The notes under the pieces were generated by a model. That model saw only the letters and a list, made by a program, of their open reading frames with translations. It ran no database searches and was not told the DNA's origin. From Oscillospiraceae bacterium (GTDB lineage: Bacteria > Bacillota > Clostridia > Oscillospirales > Ruminococcaceae): a stretch of 40,414 bases of DNA. Below are positions 1 to 7,747 of the stretch, one piece after another; position 1 is the stretch's first letter, and the number at the start of each line of letters is the position of its first letter. Where the stretch lies: assembly GCA_017560985.1 (NCBI GenBank), contig JAFZDX010000005.1:1-40414 (forward strand), in the 5' to 3' direction. Both the position numbers and the translations under genes were made by a program.

Positions 1-216
1 CATAGCTGGAGAAGCGAACAGACGAGCCATGATAGCGTCGATAACTGCTGGAGCTGTTGGGAAGTCCATGTCAGCAACCCACATTGGAATGTGTGAGAAG
101 CCTGGTTCTACTTTTGCGCCTGGGATTGGAATCATATCCCATTTTGTTGAGTCAAGACCACGACGGTCCATAACTGTTTCGAAGTCATATCTTTTTGCGA
201 ATTTTGAATATGCCAT
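1..216 (-). CDS. PLP-dependent aminotransferase, MalY/PatB type (5' part only)
   Basis: Only the first 72 codons lie in the window; the gene runs off the left edge. The N-terminus contains MDRRGLDSTKWD and IPMWVADMDFPTAPAVIDAI, the characteristic opening of MalY/PatB-type class I/II aminotransferases, which act as cystathionine beta-lyases (C-S lyases) in sulfur amino acid metabolism. The catalytic lysine lies outside the window, so activity cannot be checked. The start is the ATG at 214-216, preceded by an AAAGGA Shine-Dalgarno about ten bases upstream. Codon use (GCT, ATC, CGT, CCA) looks like that of a well expressed gene, resembling the ferredoxin further along. A -10-like TATAAT inside an inverted repeat lies just upstream. 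A generic aminotransferase is the alternative call. Confidence 0.82.
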   Translation of the reverse strand, partial: MAYSKFAKRYDFETVMDRRGLDSTKWDMIPIPGAKVEPGFSHIPMWVADMDFPTAPAVIDAIMARLFASPAM

Positions 217-240
217 TTTAGTGTACATCCTTTCATTTTT

Positions 241-259
241 TTGTGGCATTATACCACAA
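241..259 (-). promoter_or_regulatory. Inverted repeat overlapping putative -10 of the MalY/PatB gene
   Basis: TTGTGG and CCACAA form perfect 6-bp arms around a 7-base centre that contains TATAAT on the minus strand (248-253). The site ends 25 bases before the start codon, so it could be a repressor operator placed over the -10 element. No good -35 is seen at the expected distance. The regulator is unknown. Confidence 0.4.
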
Positions 260-424
260 GTTTACGTTTATATTCTATACCAAAATTTCCCTGTTTTAAA
301 GTAGTTAATTGCAAAATCTACAATTTGTTTAGATAATAAAATGTTTTTTGTGCAATTTGTATCAAAGCTTTCAACGGCAGGTTTATAAAATTAAGAAAAA
401 TGAAGCTATTGCATTAATAAAAAT

Positions 425-473
425 ATAAAGCACAAGGCTGATTGATAAAACAATGACAGCTTTTGTGCTTTAT
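425..473 (-). terminator. Rho-independent terminator of the M20 peptidase gene
   Basis: ATAAAGCACAA (425-435) pairs with TTGTGCTTTAT (463-473), an 11-bp perfect stem with a 27-base loop. On the minus strand it is followed by a T-rich run. It lies 35 bases beyond the peptidase stop codon. The rest of 217-508 is A+T-rich and shows no gene. Confidence 0.6.
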
Positions 474-508
474 GTATTAAATTAAATAAGTCTTGTTTGG
501 GCCTTTTA

Positions 509-1654
509 TCAGAAGTTTGTGAAATAGTCAGACATAAAGGCGGCGGCTAATTTTGCACCCACAGGCAGACTGTCTATTTCCAGCCATTCACCGCGGGTGT
601 GTGCCCCACGACCCTGGCACAGACCGAAGCATACGGCAGGCACACCCATTGAAAGCGGTGTGTTGCAGTCAGTACTGCTGGCGCCTGTTGTGCATCTGAT
701 GCCAGTGTATATTTCGCTTATGGCTATGGCCTTTGTTGTAAGTTTTGCCAGCCGGTCTTCATCTACAATACCTTTGCAAGGACGCTTGCCAAGTATTTCC
801 ACATTTACTTCCACACCCATATTGCGATAACTGTCGCATACAGAGTTGAAGAATTTTTCCATAATTGCCAGGCTTTCCATATTGTCTGAACGGTATTCGT
901 ACAGCATTTTTGCATTCTGTGCTATTGTATTGACGCTGGTGCCGCCTTCGATTGTGCCTACGTTGTAGGTTGTTTTACCCATAGGAGGCACTTTTATTGT
1001 GTATAATGTATTAATCATAGAGGAAAGGAAGGCAATAGCATTTCTGTTGCCAAAATTACCATAGCTGTGGCCACCTTCAGTTTTGATTTCCACACTGTAT
1101 CTGTGGCTGCCTACTGCATCATTGCACACAAAACCGAATGTGCCGTCAAAAGAGATAAGCTCTTTGATTCTGCCTTTATAATCTTCCATTATCTGGCGGC
1201 TGCCTTTCAGATTGCCCAGACCTTCTTCACCGGTATTGGCCACAATCAGTACACCTTTTTTGGCGGAAATGTTGTTTTCCATAATGTATTTTGTAATCAG
1301 CAGCAGGGCAGTCAGGTTTGCAGTGTCGTCACAGATGCCAGGACAGAAAACCTTGCCGTCACGCACTTCCAGAGGCAGTGGTGTTTCATCAGGGAAAACC
1401 ACATCCATATGCGCCATAAACACTGTGATTTCATCGCAACCGTCACAGTTCAGTGGCAGTACAACGTTCAGTGCATCGTCAATATAACTCTGTGTACCGC
1501 CCAGACTGTCAAAATAGTTTTTTACCCAGGCTGCACGTTTTTCTTCCTTGTTGCTTGGGGCTGGAATCTGTGCCAGTTCCAGTGTCATATCATAATGATA
1601 CTGCTGGTTTTCTTTCAGAAAGTTCAATACTTTTTCACTTAAAATTTCACTCAT
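509..1654 (-). CDS. M20 family metallopeptidase (peptidase T-like)
   Basis: A 381-residue cytosolic di-metal hydrolase of the M20/M25/M40 family, expected to cleave small peptides or acylated amino acids. Family metal and catalytic positions are visible: H82 and D84 in MAHMDVV, D109/D110 in GICDDT, the EE pair 143-144 in TGEEGLG, D170 in SFDGT, and H352 in GAHTRGEW. The stretch TEGGHSYGNFGNRNA fits the inserted dimerisation domain. The start chosen is ATG 1652-1654, with an AGGAG ribosome site nearby; an upstream in-frame start would add 26 residues without family similarity. It is divergent from the GNAT gene, and -10-like TATAAT boxes lie in the shared 137-bp intergenic region. The substrate cannot be told from sequence. 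Confidence 0.85.
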   Translation of the reverse strand: MSEILSEKVLNFLKENQQYHYDMTLELAQIPAPSNKEEKRAAWVKNYFDSLGGTQSYIDDALNVVLPLNCDGCDEITVFMAHMDVVFPDETPLPLEVRDGKVFCPGICDDTANLTALLLITKYIMENNISAKKGVLIVANTGEEGLGNLKGSRQIMEDYKGRIKELISFDGTFGFVCNDAVGSHRYSVEIKTEGGHSYGNFGNRNAIAFLSSMINTLYTIKVPPMGKTTYNVGTIEGGTSVNTIAQNAKMLYEYRSDNMESLAIMEKFFNSVCDSYRNMGVEVNVEILGKRPCKGIVDEDRLAKLTTKAIAISEIYTGIRCTTGASSTDCNTPLSMGVPAVCFGLCQGRGAHTRGEWLEIDSLPVGAKLAAAFMSDYFTNF

Positions 1655-1726
1655 ATCCGTTCTCCTGTAATAAAGAATCATTATAACCTGATTATAACAC
1701 AGATTGGCAGGCGGTACACTTATTTC

Positions 1727-1755
1727 TTGCAAAAAGTTTGAAAATATATTAATAT
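1727..1755 (+). promoter_or_regulatory. Sigma-A-type promoter for the GNAT/MBL pair
   Basis: TTGCAA (1727-1732) and TAATAT (1750-1755) are separated by exactly 17 bases, 36 bases before the GNAT start codon. No further promoter is evident in the 40-base gap before the MBL gene, so the two are probably co-transcribed. Confidence 0.5.
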
Positions 1756-1791
1756 GATTTTAACATTTAATATTCTGAAAGGAGAAGGCTT

Positions 1792-2307
1792 ATGGCTTTG
1801 CAGTTAAAAAAATTGGATATTGATATGAAAGGCGCACTGGACGATTTTATTGCAGACTGGAAAGATGAAGAAATAATCCCTTCCACTTTGCAGAAATACA
1901 CGGGAAATATTGATGAGTTTCTGGCTCATCTTGATACACTGGAAAATGACCCGCCACGTCTGATGGTGCCAGGTACATTGCTGTTCCTTACTGAAGGTGA
2001 AGAAATTATCGGCGCATATGAAATACGCCATTTCCTTAACAGCGGTCTGATGAAATACGGCGGACACATCGGTTATGGTGTTGCGCCAAAACACCGTGGC
2101 AACGGATATGCCGCAAAAATGATAGAAATGAGTATGCCGTTGCTGAAACAGTTGCTGCTGGACAAAGTGCTGCTGTGCTGTGTAAGTGACAATGTGGCAT
2201 CTGCCAGATCCATTCTGAATGCCGGTGGTGTTCTGGAAAACGAGGTGGAAATCATCCGCAACAATCAGCCAAAAATCGGTCAGAGATATTGGATTGATGT
2301 GAAATAG
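1792..2307 (+). CDS. GNAT family N-acetyltransferase
   Basis: A 171-residue protein with the acetyl-CoA pyrophosphate-binding motif A, GYGVAPKHRGNGYA (residues 94-107), preceded by the beta strand EEIIGAYEIRHFLN. C-terminal elements (DNVASARSILNAGG) match the usual motif B of GNAT enzymes. The overall layout resembles the predicted acetyltransferases of COG3981. It would transfer an acetyl group from acetyl-CoA to an amine; the acceptor is unknown. The start ATG has AAAGGAG nine bases upstream. It is followed after 40 bases by an MBL hydrolase gene on the same strand, likely in one transcript. Nothing is truncated. Confidence 0.8.
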   Translation: MALQLKKLDIDMKGALDDFIADWKDEEIIPSTLQKYTGNIDEFLAHLDTLENDPPRLMVPGTLLFLTEGEEIIGAYEIRHFLNSGLMKYGGHIGYGVAPKHRGNGYAAKMIEMSMPLLKQLLLDKVLLCCVSDNVASARSILNAGGVLENEVEIIRNNQPKIGQRYWIDVK

Positions 2308-2347
2308 TAATTTTAAAAAGAAATATTACAAGAGGTATAAAATCAAC

Positions 2348-3091
2348 ATGGAAAACATCGAACTCAAACTTATAAAAGTAAGTGACAGACTGTATTACCT
2401 GCCACACTACAAAGAAAATGACTGGTGTACAATAGGTCTGGTAGTGGGGGATAACCATACACTTATGCTGGATGCCGGCTCATCAAAACGCCACGTGGAT
2501 ATGTTTATGCAGCAGCTGGAAGAAAACGGCCTGCCAAAACCTGACCTGTGTATCCTGACACACAACCATTGGGACCACACTTATGGTCTGGGCCATATGA
2601 AAAATGTAACCAGCTTTGCCACAAAAGGAACAAATGAACAGCTGAAAAAGATGCAGGGCTGGGGCTGGACTGATGAAGAAATGAAAAAGAGAATAGAGAC
2701 AGGCGAAGCATCCGCTTTTTCATATCCTCATCTCAATCTGGAATATCCAGACAAGTCAATGATTAAAATCACACCTGCCACAGTGGAATATACAGACAAA
2801 CTTAAACTGGACCTGGGCGGTGTTACAGTAGAACTGAAAGCCATTGAAAACAGCCACAGCTATGACTGTGCAGTGGCATATATCCAGGAAGAAAAATGTA
2901 TTTTCCTGGGTGATATACATTATGAAGACCTGATGCCTGTGCAGCCTGCCTATTATGCAGACAGCCACGCAAAACTGATAACAGGCCTGCGCAAGTTTGA
3001 TTTTGACAAAGTTCTGTCCGGTCACCAGATGCTGATGACGAATGTGGAACTGTATGCGCAGCTGTCTGATGTAACACTTGTGGAAAGATAA
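2348..3091 (+). CDS. Metallo-beta-lactamase fold hydrolase
   Basis: A 247-residue MBL-fold protein. The zinc motif HxHxDH is present as HNHWDH (H72, H74, D76, H77), followed downstream by a conserved Asp in FLGDIHYED and a late His in LSGHQM, so the di-zinc site looks intact. The N-terminal LVVGDNHTLMLDAG is the standard MBL strand pair. Such proteins hydrolyse thioesters, phosphodiesters or lactones; the sequence does not decide which. It lies 40 bases after the GNAT gene and ends at a strong terminator shared with the converging gene. It is one of three MBL-fold proteins in the window, none closely similar to another by eye. Confidence 0.82.
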   Translation: MENIELKLIKVSDRLYYLPHYKENDWCTIGLVVGDNHTLMLDAGSSKRHVDMFMQQLEENGLPKPDLCILTHNHWDHTYGLGHMKNVTSFATKGTNEQLKKMQGWGWTDEEMKKRIETGEASAFSYPHLNLEYPDKSMIKITPATVEYTDKLKLDLGGVTVELKAIENSHSYDCAVAYIQEEKCIFLGDIHYEDLMPVQPAYYADSHAKLITGLRKFDFDKVLSGHQMLMTNVELYAQLSDVTLVER

Positions 3092-3103
3092 TTTTATAAA
3101 ATG

Positions 3104-3129
3104 AAAAGGGAGGCGAAAGCCTCCCTTTT
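3104..3129. terminator. Bidirectional terminator between converging genes
   Basis: AAAAGGGAGGC-GAAA-GCCTCCCTTTT: an 11-bp perfect stem closed by a GNRA-type tetraloop, flanked by A and T runs, lying between the MBL gene (+) and the CofE-like gene (-). It should work in both directions. Confidence 0.85.
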
Positions 3130-3143
3130 ATATTTTGAATTGA

Positions 3144-4337
3144 TTATTCGTTGGAATAGTTGTCAAAGTAACCCTGGATAAAGATAACAGGTGTACCTTT
3201 GTCACCAGAACCGGATGTAAGGTCACACAGAGAGCCGATAAGGTCTGTCAGCTGTCTTGGTGTTGTGCCCTGGCTTTCCATAGAGCCCATCAGGTCTTTT
3301 TTCTTGTTTGCGATGTACTGTGTCATTGCGTCGCGCAGTTCTTCACCTTTCATACCTGCAAACTGGTTGTCAGCCAGGTATTTCAGTTTCAGTTCGCTTG
3401 GCAGACCAACCAGACCATCTGTAAAGCCTGGGGAAACAACTGGGTCAGCCAGTTCCCAGATTTTACCCTGTGGATCTTTGAAAGCACCGTCGCCGTAAAC
3501 CATACATTCCAGTTTTTTGCCTGTTGCTTTCAGCAGTGCAGCCTGCAGTTCTGTAACGAATGTTTCACAGTCACGTGGGAACAGTTTTACTTTTTCTTCT
3601 GTTGCTTTGTTGGAACCCAGCAGACCGTACATTTCGTTGTAGCCACTGCCATCGATGGATTCTGTCATCAGTTCATCCAGACCCAGTACCTGTTTTGCAC
3701 CGGCTGCTTTCAGCAGACGTTTGGAACGTGCACGGCTGTGGATATCTGCACAGATAACGTGGTCAGCATATGGCAGAATGTCTGTTGCTCTGTTTGCGAA
3801 AATAACTTCACATTCACAGCCTTCACCCATGATCAGTTCTTTGTAGTATGCTACATAGTCAACTTTTGTAAATGGGTGAACGTTTTCACCGAACAGTTCT
3901 CTGTATTCAGCTTCTGTCAGGATTGTGGACCAAGGGTTAACGCCTTTTTCATCCAGCTGGTCAAGACTTACCAGGTGGTTGCCCACTTCGTCAGATGGGT
4001 AAGACAGCATCAGCACAATTTTCTTTGCGCCTCTTGCAATACCTTTAAGAACGATTGAAAAACGGTTACGGGAAAGAATTGGGAAAATCAGACCGATTGT
4101 TTCATCGCCGAATTTATTTTTAACATCTTTTGCAATATCATCACATGTGATATAGTTGCCCTGTGCTCTGGCAACAACAGCTTCTGTTACGCCTACGATG
4201 TCTCTGTCATGGACTGTAATGTTTTCTTCTTCAAAGGCTTCCAGCAAGCTCTGAACGGTGATTTCAACCAGGTTGTCACCTTCAACGATAATAGGTGTTC
4301 TGATACCTCTTGAAACTGCGCCTATTGTTCTGGACAT
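3144..4337 (-). CDS. CofE-like (coenzyme F420-0:L-glutamate ligase family) protein
   Basis: A 397-residue protein whose N-terminal third has the CofE fold signature: a start like GIRTPIIVEGDNLVEI followed by DRDIVGVTEAVVARAQGNY, corresponding to the phosphate-binding and metal-binding segments of F420 gamma-glutamyl ligases. True CofE is about 250 residues; this is the longer, roughly 400-residue form often annotated in Firmicutes. No other F420 gene (cofC, cofD, cofG/H) is present here and such anaerobes are not known for F420, so the substrate is probably something else, perhaps another gamma-glutamylation. The ATG at 4335-4337 is chosen because AGAGGA lies six bases upstream; the ATG six codons earlier overlaps that site. 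Its upstream leader contains a good promoter and inverted repeats. Confidence 0.7.
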   Translation of the reverse strand: MSRTIGAVSRGIRTPIIVEGDNLVEITVQSLLEAFEEENITVHDRDIVGVTEAVVARAQGNYITCDDIAKDVKNKFGDETIGLIFPILSRNRFSIVLKGIARGAKKIVLMLSYPSDEVGNHLVSLDQLDEKGVNPWSTILTEAEYRELFGENVHPFTKVDYVAYYKELIMGEGCECEVIFANRATDILPYADHVICADIHSRARSKRLLKAAGAKQVLGLDELMTESIDGSGYNEMYGLLGSNKATEEKVKLFPRDCETFVTELQAALLKATGKKLECMVYGDGAFKDPQGKIWELADPVVSPGFTDGLVGLPSELKLKYLADNQFAGMKGEELRDAMTQYIANKKKDLMGSMESQGTTPRQLTDLIGSLCDLTSGSGDKGTPVIFIQGYFDNYSNE

Positions 4338-4420
4338 ATTCATTCCTCTTTTCATAAATCAGTATTATTTGAAATTTCAGGTTGTAAATCCATCTTAATC
4401 AAAGATTTATACAACATAAA

Positions 4421-4449
4421 ATTATAAAATAAATAATTCAATTTTTCAA
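4421..4449 (-). promoter_or_regulatory. Promoter of the CofE-like gene
   Basis: On the minus strand TTGAAA (4444-4449) and TATAAT (4421-4426) are separated by 17 bases, a near-consensus sigma-A promoter. The -35 sits in a short palindrome (TTTCAAT-AAA-ATTGAAA, 4444-4460). The leader of about 75 bases contains an imperfect inverted repeat between 4381 and 4415 (GTTGTA..., TACAAC). Confidence 0.6.
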
Positions 4450-4570
4450 TAAAATTGAAACATATTTCTAAAGTTTGTGAAAAAAGCAGAAAAATTGAAT
4501 TAAAATTGGGTTATTATCACTTTTTATACAAAATATTATTTTTCACCTTTATTTGATTTTAATGGTGTGT

Positions 4571-4576
4571 TATAAT
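4571..4576 (+). promoter_or_regulatory. Extended -10 promoter candidate for ptsI
   Basis: TATAAT preceded by TG one base away, the extended -10 form, with only a poor -35. It would give a leader of about 105 bases before the GTG start. The 350-base gap 4338-4687 holds this, the divergent promoter and A+T-rich sequence, but no gene. Confidence 0.45.
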
Positions 4577-4687
4577 AATTAAAATATACATAATGGGTTT
4601 TTGTGCTGTTTTTATCGCATAGCAATCATATTATGGTAAAGATGAATAAAATTATGCATACTCCCTTACAGGAAGGAGTGACAGTTT

Positions 4688-6298
4688 GTGATTAAATATA
4701 TAGGCAATTCTGCTTCAGGTGGTCTGGCAGTTGGTAAAATCAAAATTATCAACCGCCGCATTACAGGCTTTAAACGTGTGGTTCTGGCAACTCACCGCGA
4801 AAAAGCCCTGTATGAAGCTGCTATTATCCTGGCAAAGGATGAACTGCGTGAACTTATGCAGACAGGCGATCGCACCCAGCAGGATATTCTCAATTTCCAG
4901 CTGGTTATGCTGGATGATAACAGCCTGAAAGAAATGGTGGAAACAAATATTGCTGGCGGCAATGGTGCAGCCCGTAGCGTTGAAATGGCTATGGAAGAAT
5001 TCTGCGCCAGACTGAAAAATATCGGCGATGGCTATCTGTCAGAACGCACCAGCGACATCCGTGATGTGCTGGGCAGAGTAGTGGACATTCTGGATGGCCA
5101 CAGCAGGGAACGTTTCAACCTTACAGAGCCATCAATAATAGTGGCAGATGAAATATTGCCAAGCGACCTGGCATCAATAGACAGACAGTACGCACTGGGC
5201 TTTGTGACGGTGGGCGGCAGCTACCAGTCCCATGCCAACATCATCGCCCGCACAATGGGTATTCCGTCTGTATGCGGTATGGACAGCGAAATTTTAAATC
5301 CGCTGAATAATGGCAGAACAGTATGTCTGGATGGCTATTCAGGTGAAGTTCACATCAGCCCTAATGACGGTACAGTGGCACTGTTCCACCACAGAATCAA
5401 ACAGGAACAGCGCGCAAAACTTTCACTTATGGCGCTGAAAGAAAAAGAAATATATATGCCTTGTGGTGACAAACTGGAAATCTGGGCCAACTGCAACGAC
5501 CCACAGGATATAACACTGGCAATCAACAATGGTGCCCAGGGTATAGGCCTGGTGCGCAGTGAAATCCTGTTTATGAAAAGCAGCCAGCCTACTTTTGAAA
5601 GCCAGCTGGAATTTTACTGCCGGTGTATAAATGCGGCACAGGGCAAACCTGTAACTATCCGCACATTTGACATCGGTGCAGACAAACCTATCGGCGACAT
5701 CAGTCTGGAAAAAGAGCCAAACCCTGCACTGGGGCTGCGTGGCATCCGCCTGCAGTACCGCCACAGACAGCTGTTTGAAACACAGGCAAAGGCGCTGTAC
5801 ATTGCCGCTGACCGCTGTGGTGACCTGAACGTAATGCTGCCTATGGTTGCGCTGGAAAAAGACCTGACAGACTATCTGGAAATGGCCGAAAAAGTGAAAA
5901 ATGAACTGCTGGAAAAAGGTGATATTTATGTGGACAGAATTACATGGGGTGTTATGATAGAAACACCGGCTGCCGCACTTATCAGCGACAGGCTGGCACA
6001 GCATGTGAAATTTTTCTCCATCGGTACAAACGACCTTACACAGTACACCCTTGCCGCTGACCGTATAAATGTGGAAACAGCTGCATATTACAACCCACTG
6101 CATCCATCTGTACTGAAACTGATAGAAATCACAGTGAACAACGCAAATGCTGCTGGTGTCAAAGTATCGGTATGCGGTGAATCCGCCGCTGACGCCGCCT
6201 GTGCAAAAGCCTATGCACAGCTGGGTGTAAGATACCTGTCAATGGCACAGAATGCAATGATTCCTGTGAAACAGCAACTGCTGGAAGAATATGTGTAA
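4688..6298 (+). CDS. ptsI: Phosphoenolpyruvate-protein phosphotransferase (PTS enzyme I)
   Basis: A 536-residue cytosolic enzyme that takes phosphate from PEP and passes it to HPr to start sugar uptake by the PTS. The N-terminal HPr-binding helical domain is followed by the phosphohistidine loop, here QSHANIIARTMGIPSVCG with H182, then the PEP-utiliser barrel: IRTFDIGADKP, GLRGIRLQ, GVMIETPAAA, FFSIGTNDLTQYTLAADR and the catalytic Cys in VCGESAADAA. The last motif departs from the usual CGEMAGD, and the loop GGSYQSHA departs from GGRTSHSA. The protein is about 35 residues shorter than typical enzyme I. The start is GTG with AGGAAGGAG about eight bases upstream. No HPr gene is adjacent. It might be a diverged paralogue, but all catalytic residues appear present. 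Confidence 0.88.
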   Translation: MIKYIGNSASGGLAVGKIKIINRRITGFKRVVLATHREKALYEAAIILAKDELRELMQTGDRTQQDILNFQLVMLDDNSLKEMVETNIAGGNGAARSVEMAMEEFCARLKNIGDGYLSERTSDIRDVLGRVVDILDGHSRERFNLTEPSIIVADEILPSDLASIDRQYALGFVTVGGSYQSHANIIARTMGIPSVCGMDSEILNPLNNGRTVCLDGYSGEVHISPNDGTVALFHHRIKQEQRAKLSLMALKEKEIYMPCGDKLEIWANCNDPQDITLAINNGAQGIGLVRSEILFMKSSQPTFESQLEFYCRCINAAQGKPVTIRTFDIGADKPIGDISLEKEPNPALGLRGIRLQYRHRQLFETQAKALYIAADRCGDLNVMLPMVALEKDLTDYLEMAEKVKNELLEKGDIYVDRITWGVMIETPAAALISDRLAQHVKFFSIGTNDLTQYTLAADRINVETAAYYNPLHPSVLKLIEITVNNANAAGVKVSVCGESAADAACAKAYAQLGVRYLSMAQNAMIPVKQQLLEEYV

Positions 6299-6472
6299 AA
6301 TAGTCTTTTGCAGGAATATTTTATATGTAATATTTGCTATAAAATTTATATTTCAGTTGTATATTTATAATGAATTTTATGAAAAACAGTGGAAATTGTT
6401 TATAAATAATGATATATTTATGGTAAGAAGCAGATAATTCTGCAATTTGCGCCTGTTAAAGGAGGGCTATAT

Positions 6473-6796
6473 ATGAAACTTATTTTGGCTATCATCAATA
6501 AAGAAGACTCAACAATCGTATCACAGGCTCTGGTAAAAGCCAGATATTCTGTAACAAAACTTGCTACAACAGGCGGATTCCTTATGTCAGGTAACATTAC
6601 ACTTATCATCGGTACAGAAGATGATAAAGTTGATGATGTTATCAGAATCATTGGTGAACACGCACAGAAACGTACAGAAATCGTGCCATCAACAGTTATG
6701 TATGGCGTGGGTATGTCTTCATCCATCCCTCTGGAAGTTACAGTAGGCGGCGCTACAATCTTTGTGCTTCCTGTGGACAGATTTGAAAAAGTATAA
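6473..6796 (+). CDS. darA: Cyclic di-AMP receptor DarA (PstA family)
   Basis: A 107-residue PII-like signalling protein of the DUF970 family. MKLILAIINKED, the glycine-rich TTGGFLMSGN and LIIGTEDDKVDDV match B. subtilis DarA (YaaQ), a trimer that binds cyclic di-AMP. The length fits the family (about 109). The position directly before holB and ricT is the conserved Firmicutes yaaQ-holB-yaaT order, which supports the call. The start has a strong AAAGGAGG. The stop codon overlaps the holB start by one base (TAATG), so the two are translationally coupled. The output of DarA is not known from sequence; the c-di-AMP synthase genes are found 6 kb downstream in this window. Confidence 0.93.
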   Translation: MKLILAIINKEDSTIVSQALVKARYSVTKLATTGGFLMSGNITLIIGTEDDKVDDVIRIIGEHAQKRTEIVPSTVMYGVGMSSSIPLEVTVGGATIFVLPVDRFEKV

Positions 6797-7662
6797 TGCT
6801 GTTAAATACTTTTACAGGTAATAGGAATATTAAAGAAAGCCTCCTTGGTGCATTGGCATCAGGGCGGCTTTCTCATGGTTTATTGCTGTGTGGTGAAAAG
6901 GGCCTGGGGGTAAACCGGTTTGCCTGGCTGCTGGCAGCGGATATCATCGGCACATCAGATGTACAGGCGCTGAAAGAGGGCAAAAACCCACAGGTTATCT
7001 CCATAAAAGGGGAAGGCGCCAGCGGTATGATACGTGTAGACAAAATCCGCCAGCTCAACGAAGATGTCAGCTATTCTTCCATAGCCGGGGAAAAAAGAGT
7101 GGTTATTATCCATAACTGCGAAAATTTCAACACAAACTCTGCCAATGCACTGCTGAAAAATCTGGAAGAACCTAAAAACGACACAACCTATATTCTTACT
7201 ACCAATAACCCCCGGGCAATCCTTGCCACCATACGTTCACGCTGTGCAGTCTATACACTGCAGTCGCCATCTGCCAGTGAAGTGTCTGCTTACTTTGCGG
7301 CCAGAAGTGCAGACGGCCGGATGGTAAACAGTCTGATGGCAGTTTACGGCGAAAATATAGGCAAGATAGAAAATGCCATCAGCAGTGAAAAGCGCTATGC
7401 CATCCTACAGAATGCTGTGGCTGTGTACAATATGGTACAGACAAATGACACTTATGGCATAGCAAAAGCCTGTTATGCATATGTAAAGGCAAAGGATGAT
7501 TTCCGCCTTTTCCTGGAAGATTTGCGCGACATCTGCCACCGCAACCTCAATGAAAAATCCATACAGGCAATAAATACAATACACAGATACAACGAAATTA
7601 TGGCCACAAATGTAAATCTGAACCTGGCACTGGAAAATTTTGCTGTGGAAATAAGCAGATAA
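6796..7662 (+). CDS. holB: DNA polymerase III delta' subunit (clamp loader), degenerate
   Basis: A 288-residue AAA+ clamp loader subunit. Family features visible are LSHGLLLCGEKGLG in the P-loop position, IHNCENFNTNSANALLKNLEEP (sensor/Walker B region) and the SRC motif in TIRSRCAVY. Two oddities are seen: the P-loop lysine is lost (GLGVNR instead of GxGKT), and the zinc module of four cysteines normally found after the P-loop is absent, leaving a cysteine-free stretch (GTSDVQALKEGKN). Delta' is not the ATP-hydrolysing subunit, so the first loss is tolerable; the second makes this a reduced form. Context between darA and ricT is the standard holB location. The start overlaps the darA stop by one base. 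Confidence 0.88.
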   Translation: MLLNTFTGNRNIKESLLGALASGRLSHGLLLCGEKGLGVNRFAWLLAADIIGTSDVQALKEGKNPQVISIKGEGASGMIRVDKIRQLNEDVSYSSIAGEKRVVIIHNCENFNTNSANALLKNLEEPKNDTTYILTTNNPRAILATIRSRCAVYTLQSPSASEVSAYFAARSADGRMVNSLMAVYGENIGKIENAISSEKRYAILQNAVAVYNMVQTNDTYGIAKACYAYVKAKDDFRLFLEDLRDICHRNLNEKSIQAINTIHRYNEIMATNVNLNLALENFAVEISR

Positions 7663-7666
7663 TTTG

Positions 7667-7695
7667 TTGCGATTTTTTCGAAAATTATATATAAT
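7667..7695 (+). promoter_or_regulatory. Internal promoter for ricT
   Basis: TTGCGA (7667-7672), a 17-base spacer, then consensus TATAAT (7690-7695), immediately after the holB stop. ricT may therefore be transcribed independently of darA-holB. Confidence 0.5.
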
Positions 7696-7724
7696 ATACA
7701 GATAACATTCTGATTTGAAAGGAT

Positions 7725-7738
7725 ATGCCTACGGGCAT
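7725..7738 (+). promoter_or_regulatory. UNCG-tetraloop hairpin between Shine-Dalgarno and ricT start
   Basis: ATGCC-TACG-GGCAT forms a 5-bp stem closed by C(UACG)G, a member of the exceptionally stable UNCG tetraloop class. It lies between GAAAGGA (7717-7723) and the ATG at 7748. The linear spacing is 24 bases, too long, but folding the hairpin out leaves an effective spacing of 10. Confidence 0.5.
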
Positions 7739-7747
7739 TTGAAATAT

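Noticed and set aside
29..304. Plus-strand ORF of 91 residues at the left edge
   Set aside because: It is the reverse-strand shadow of the MalY/PatB gene, which has a recognisable protein and a ribosome site.
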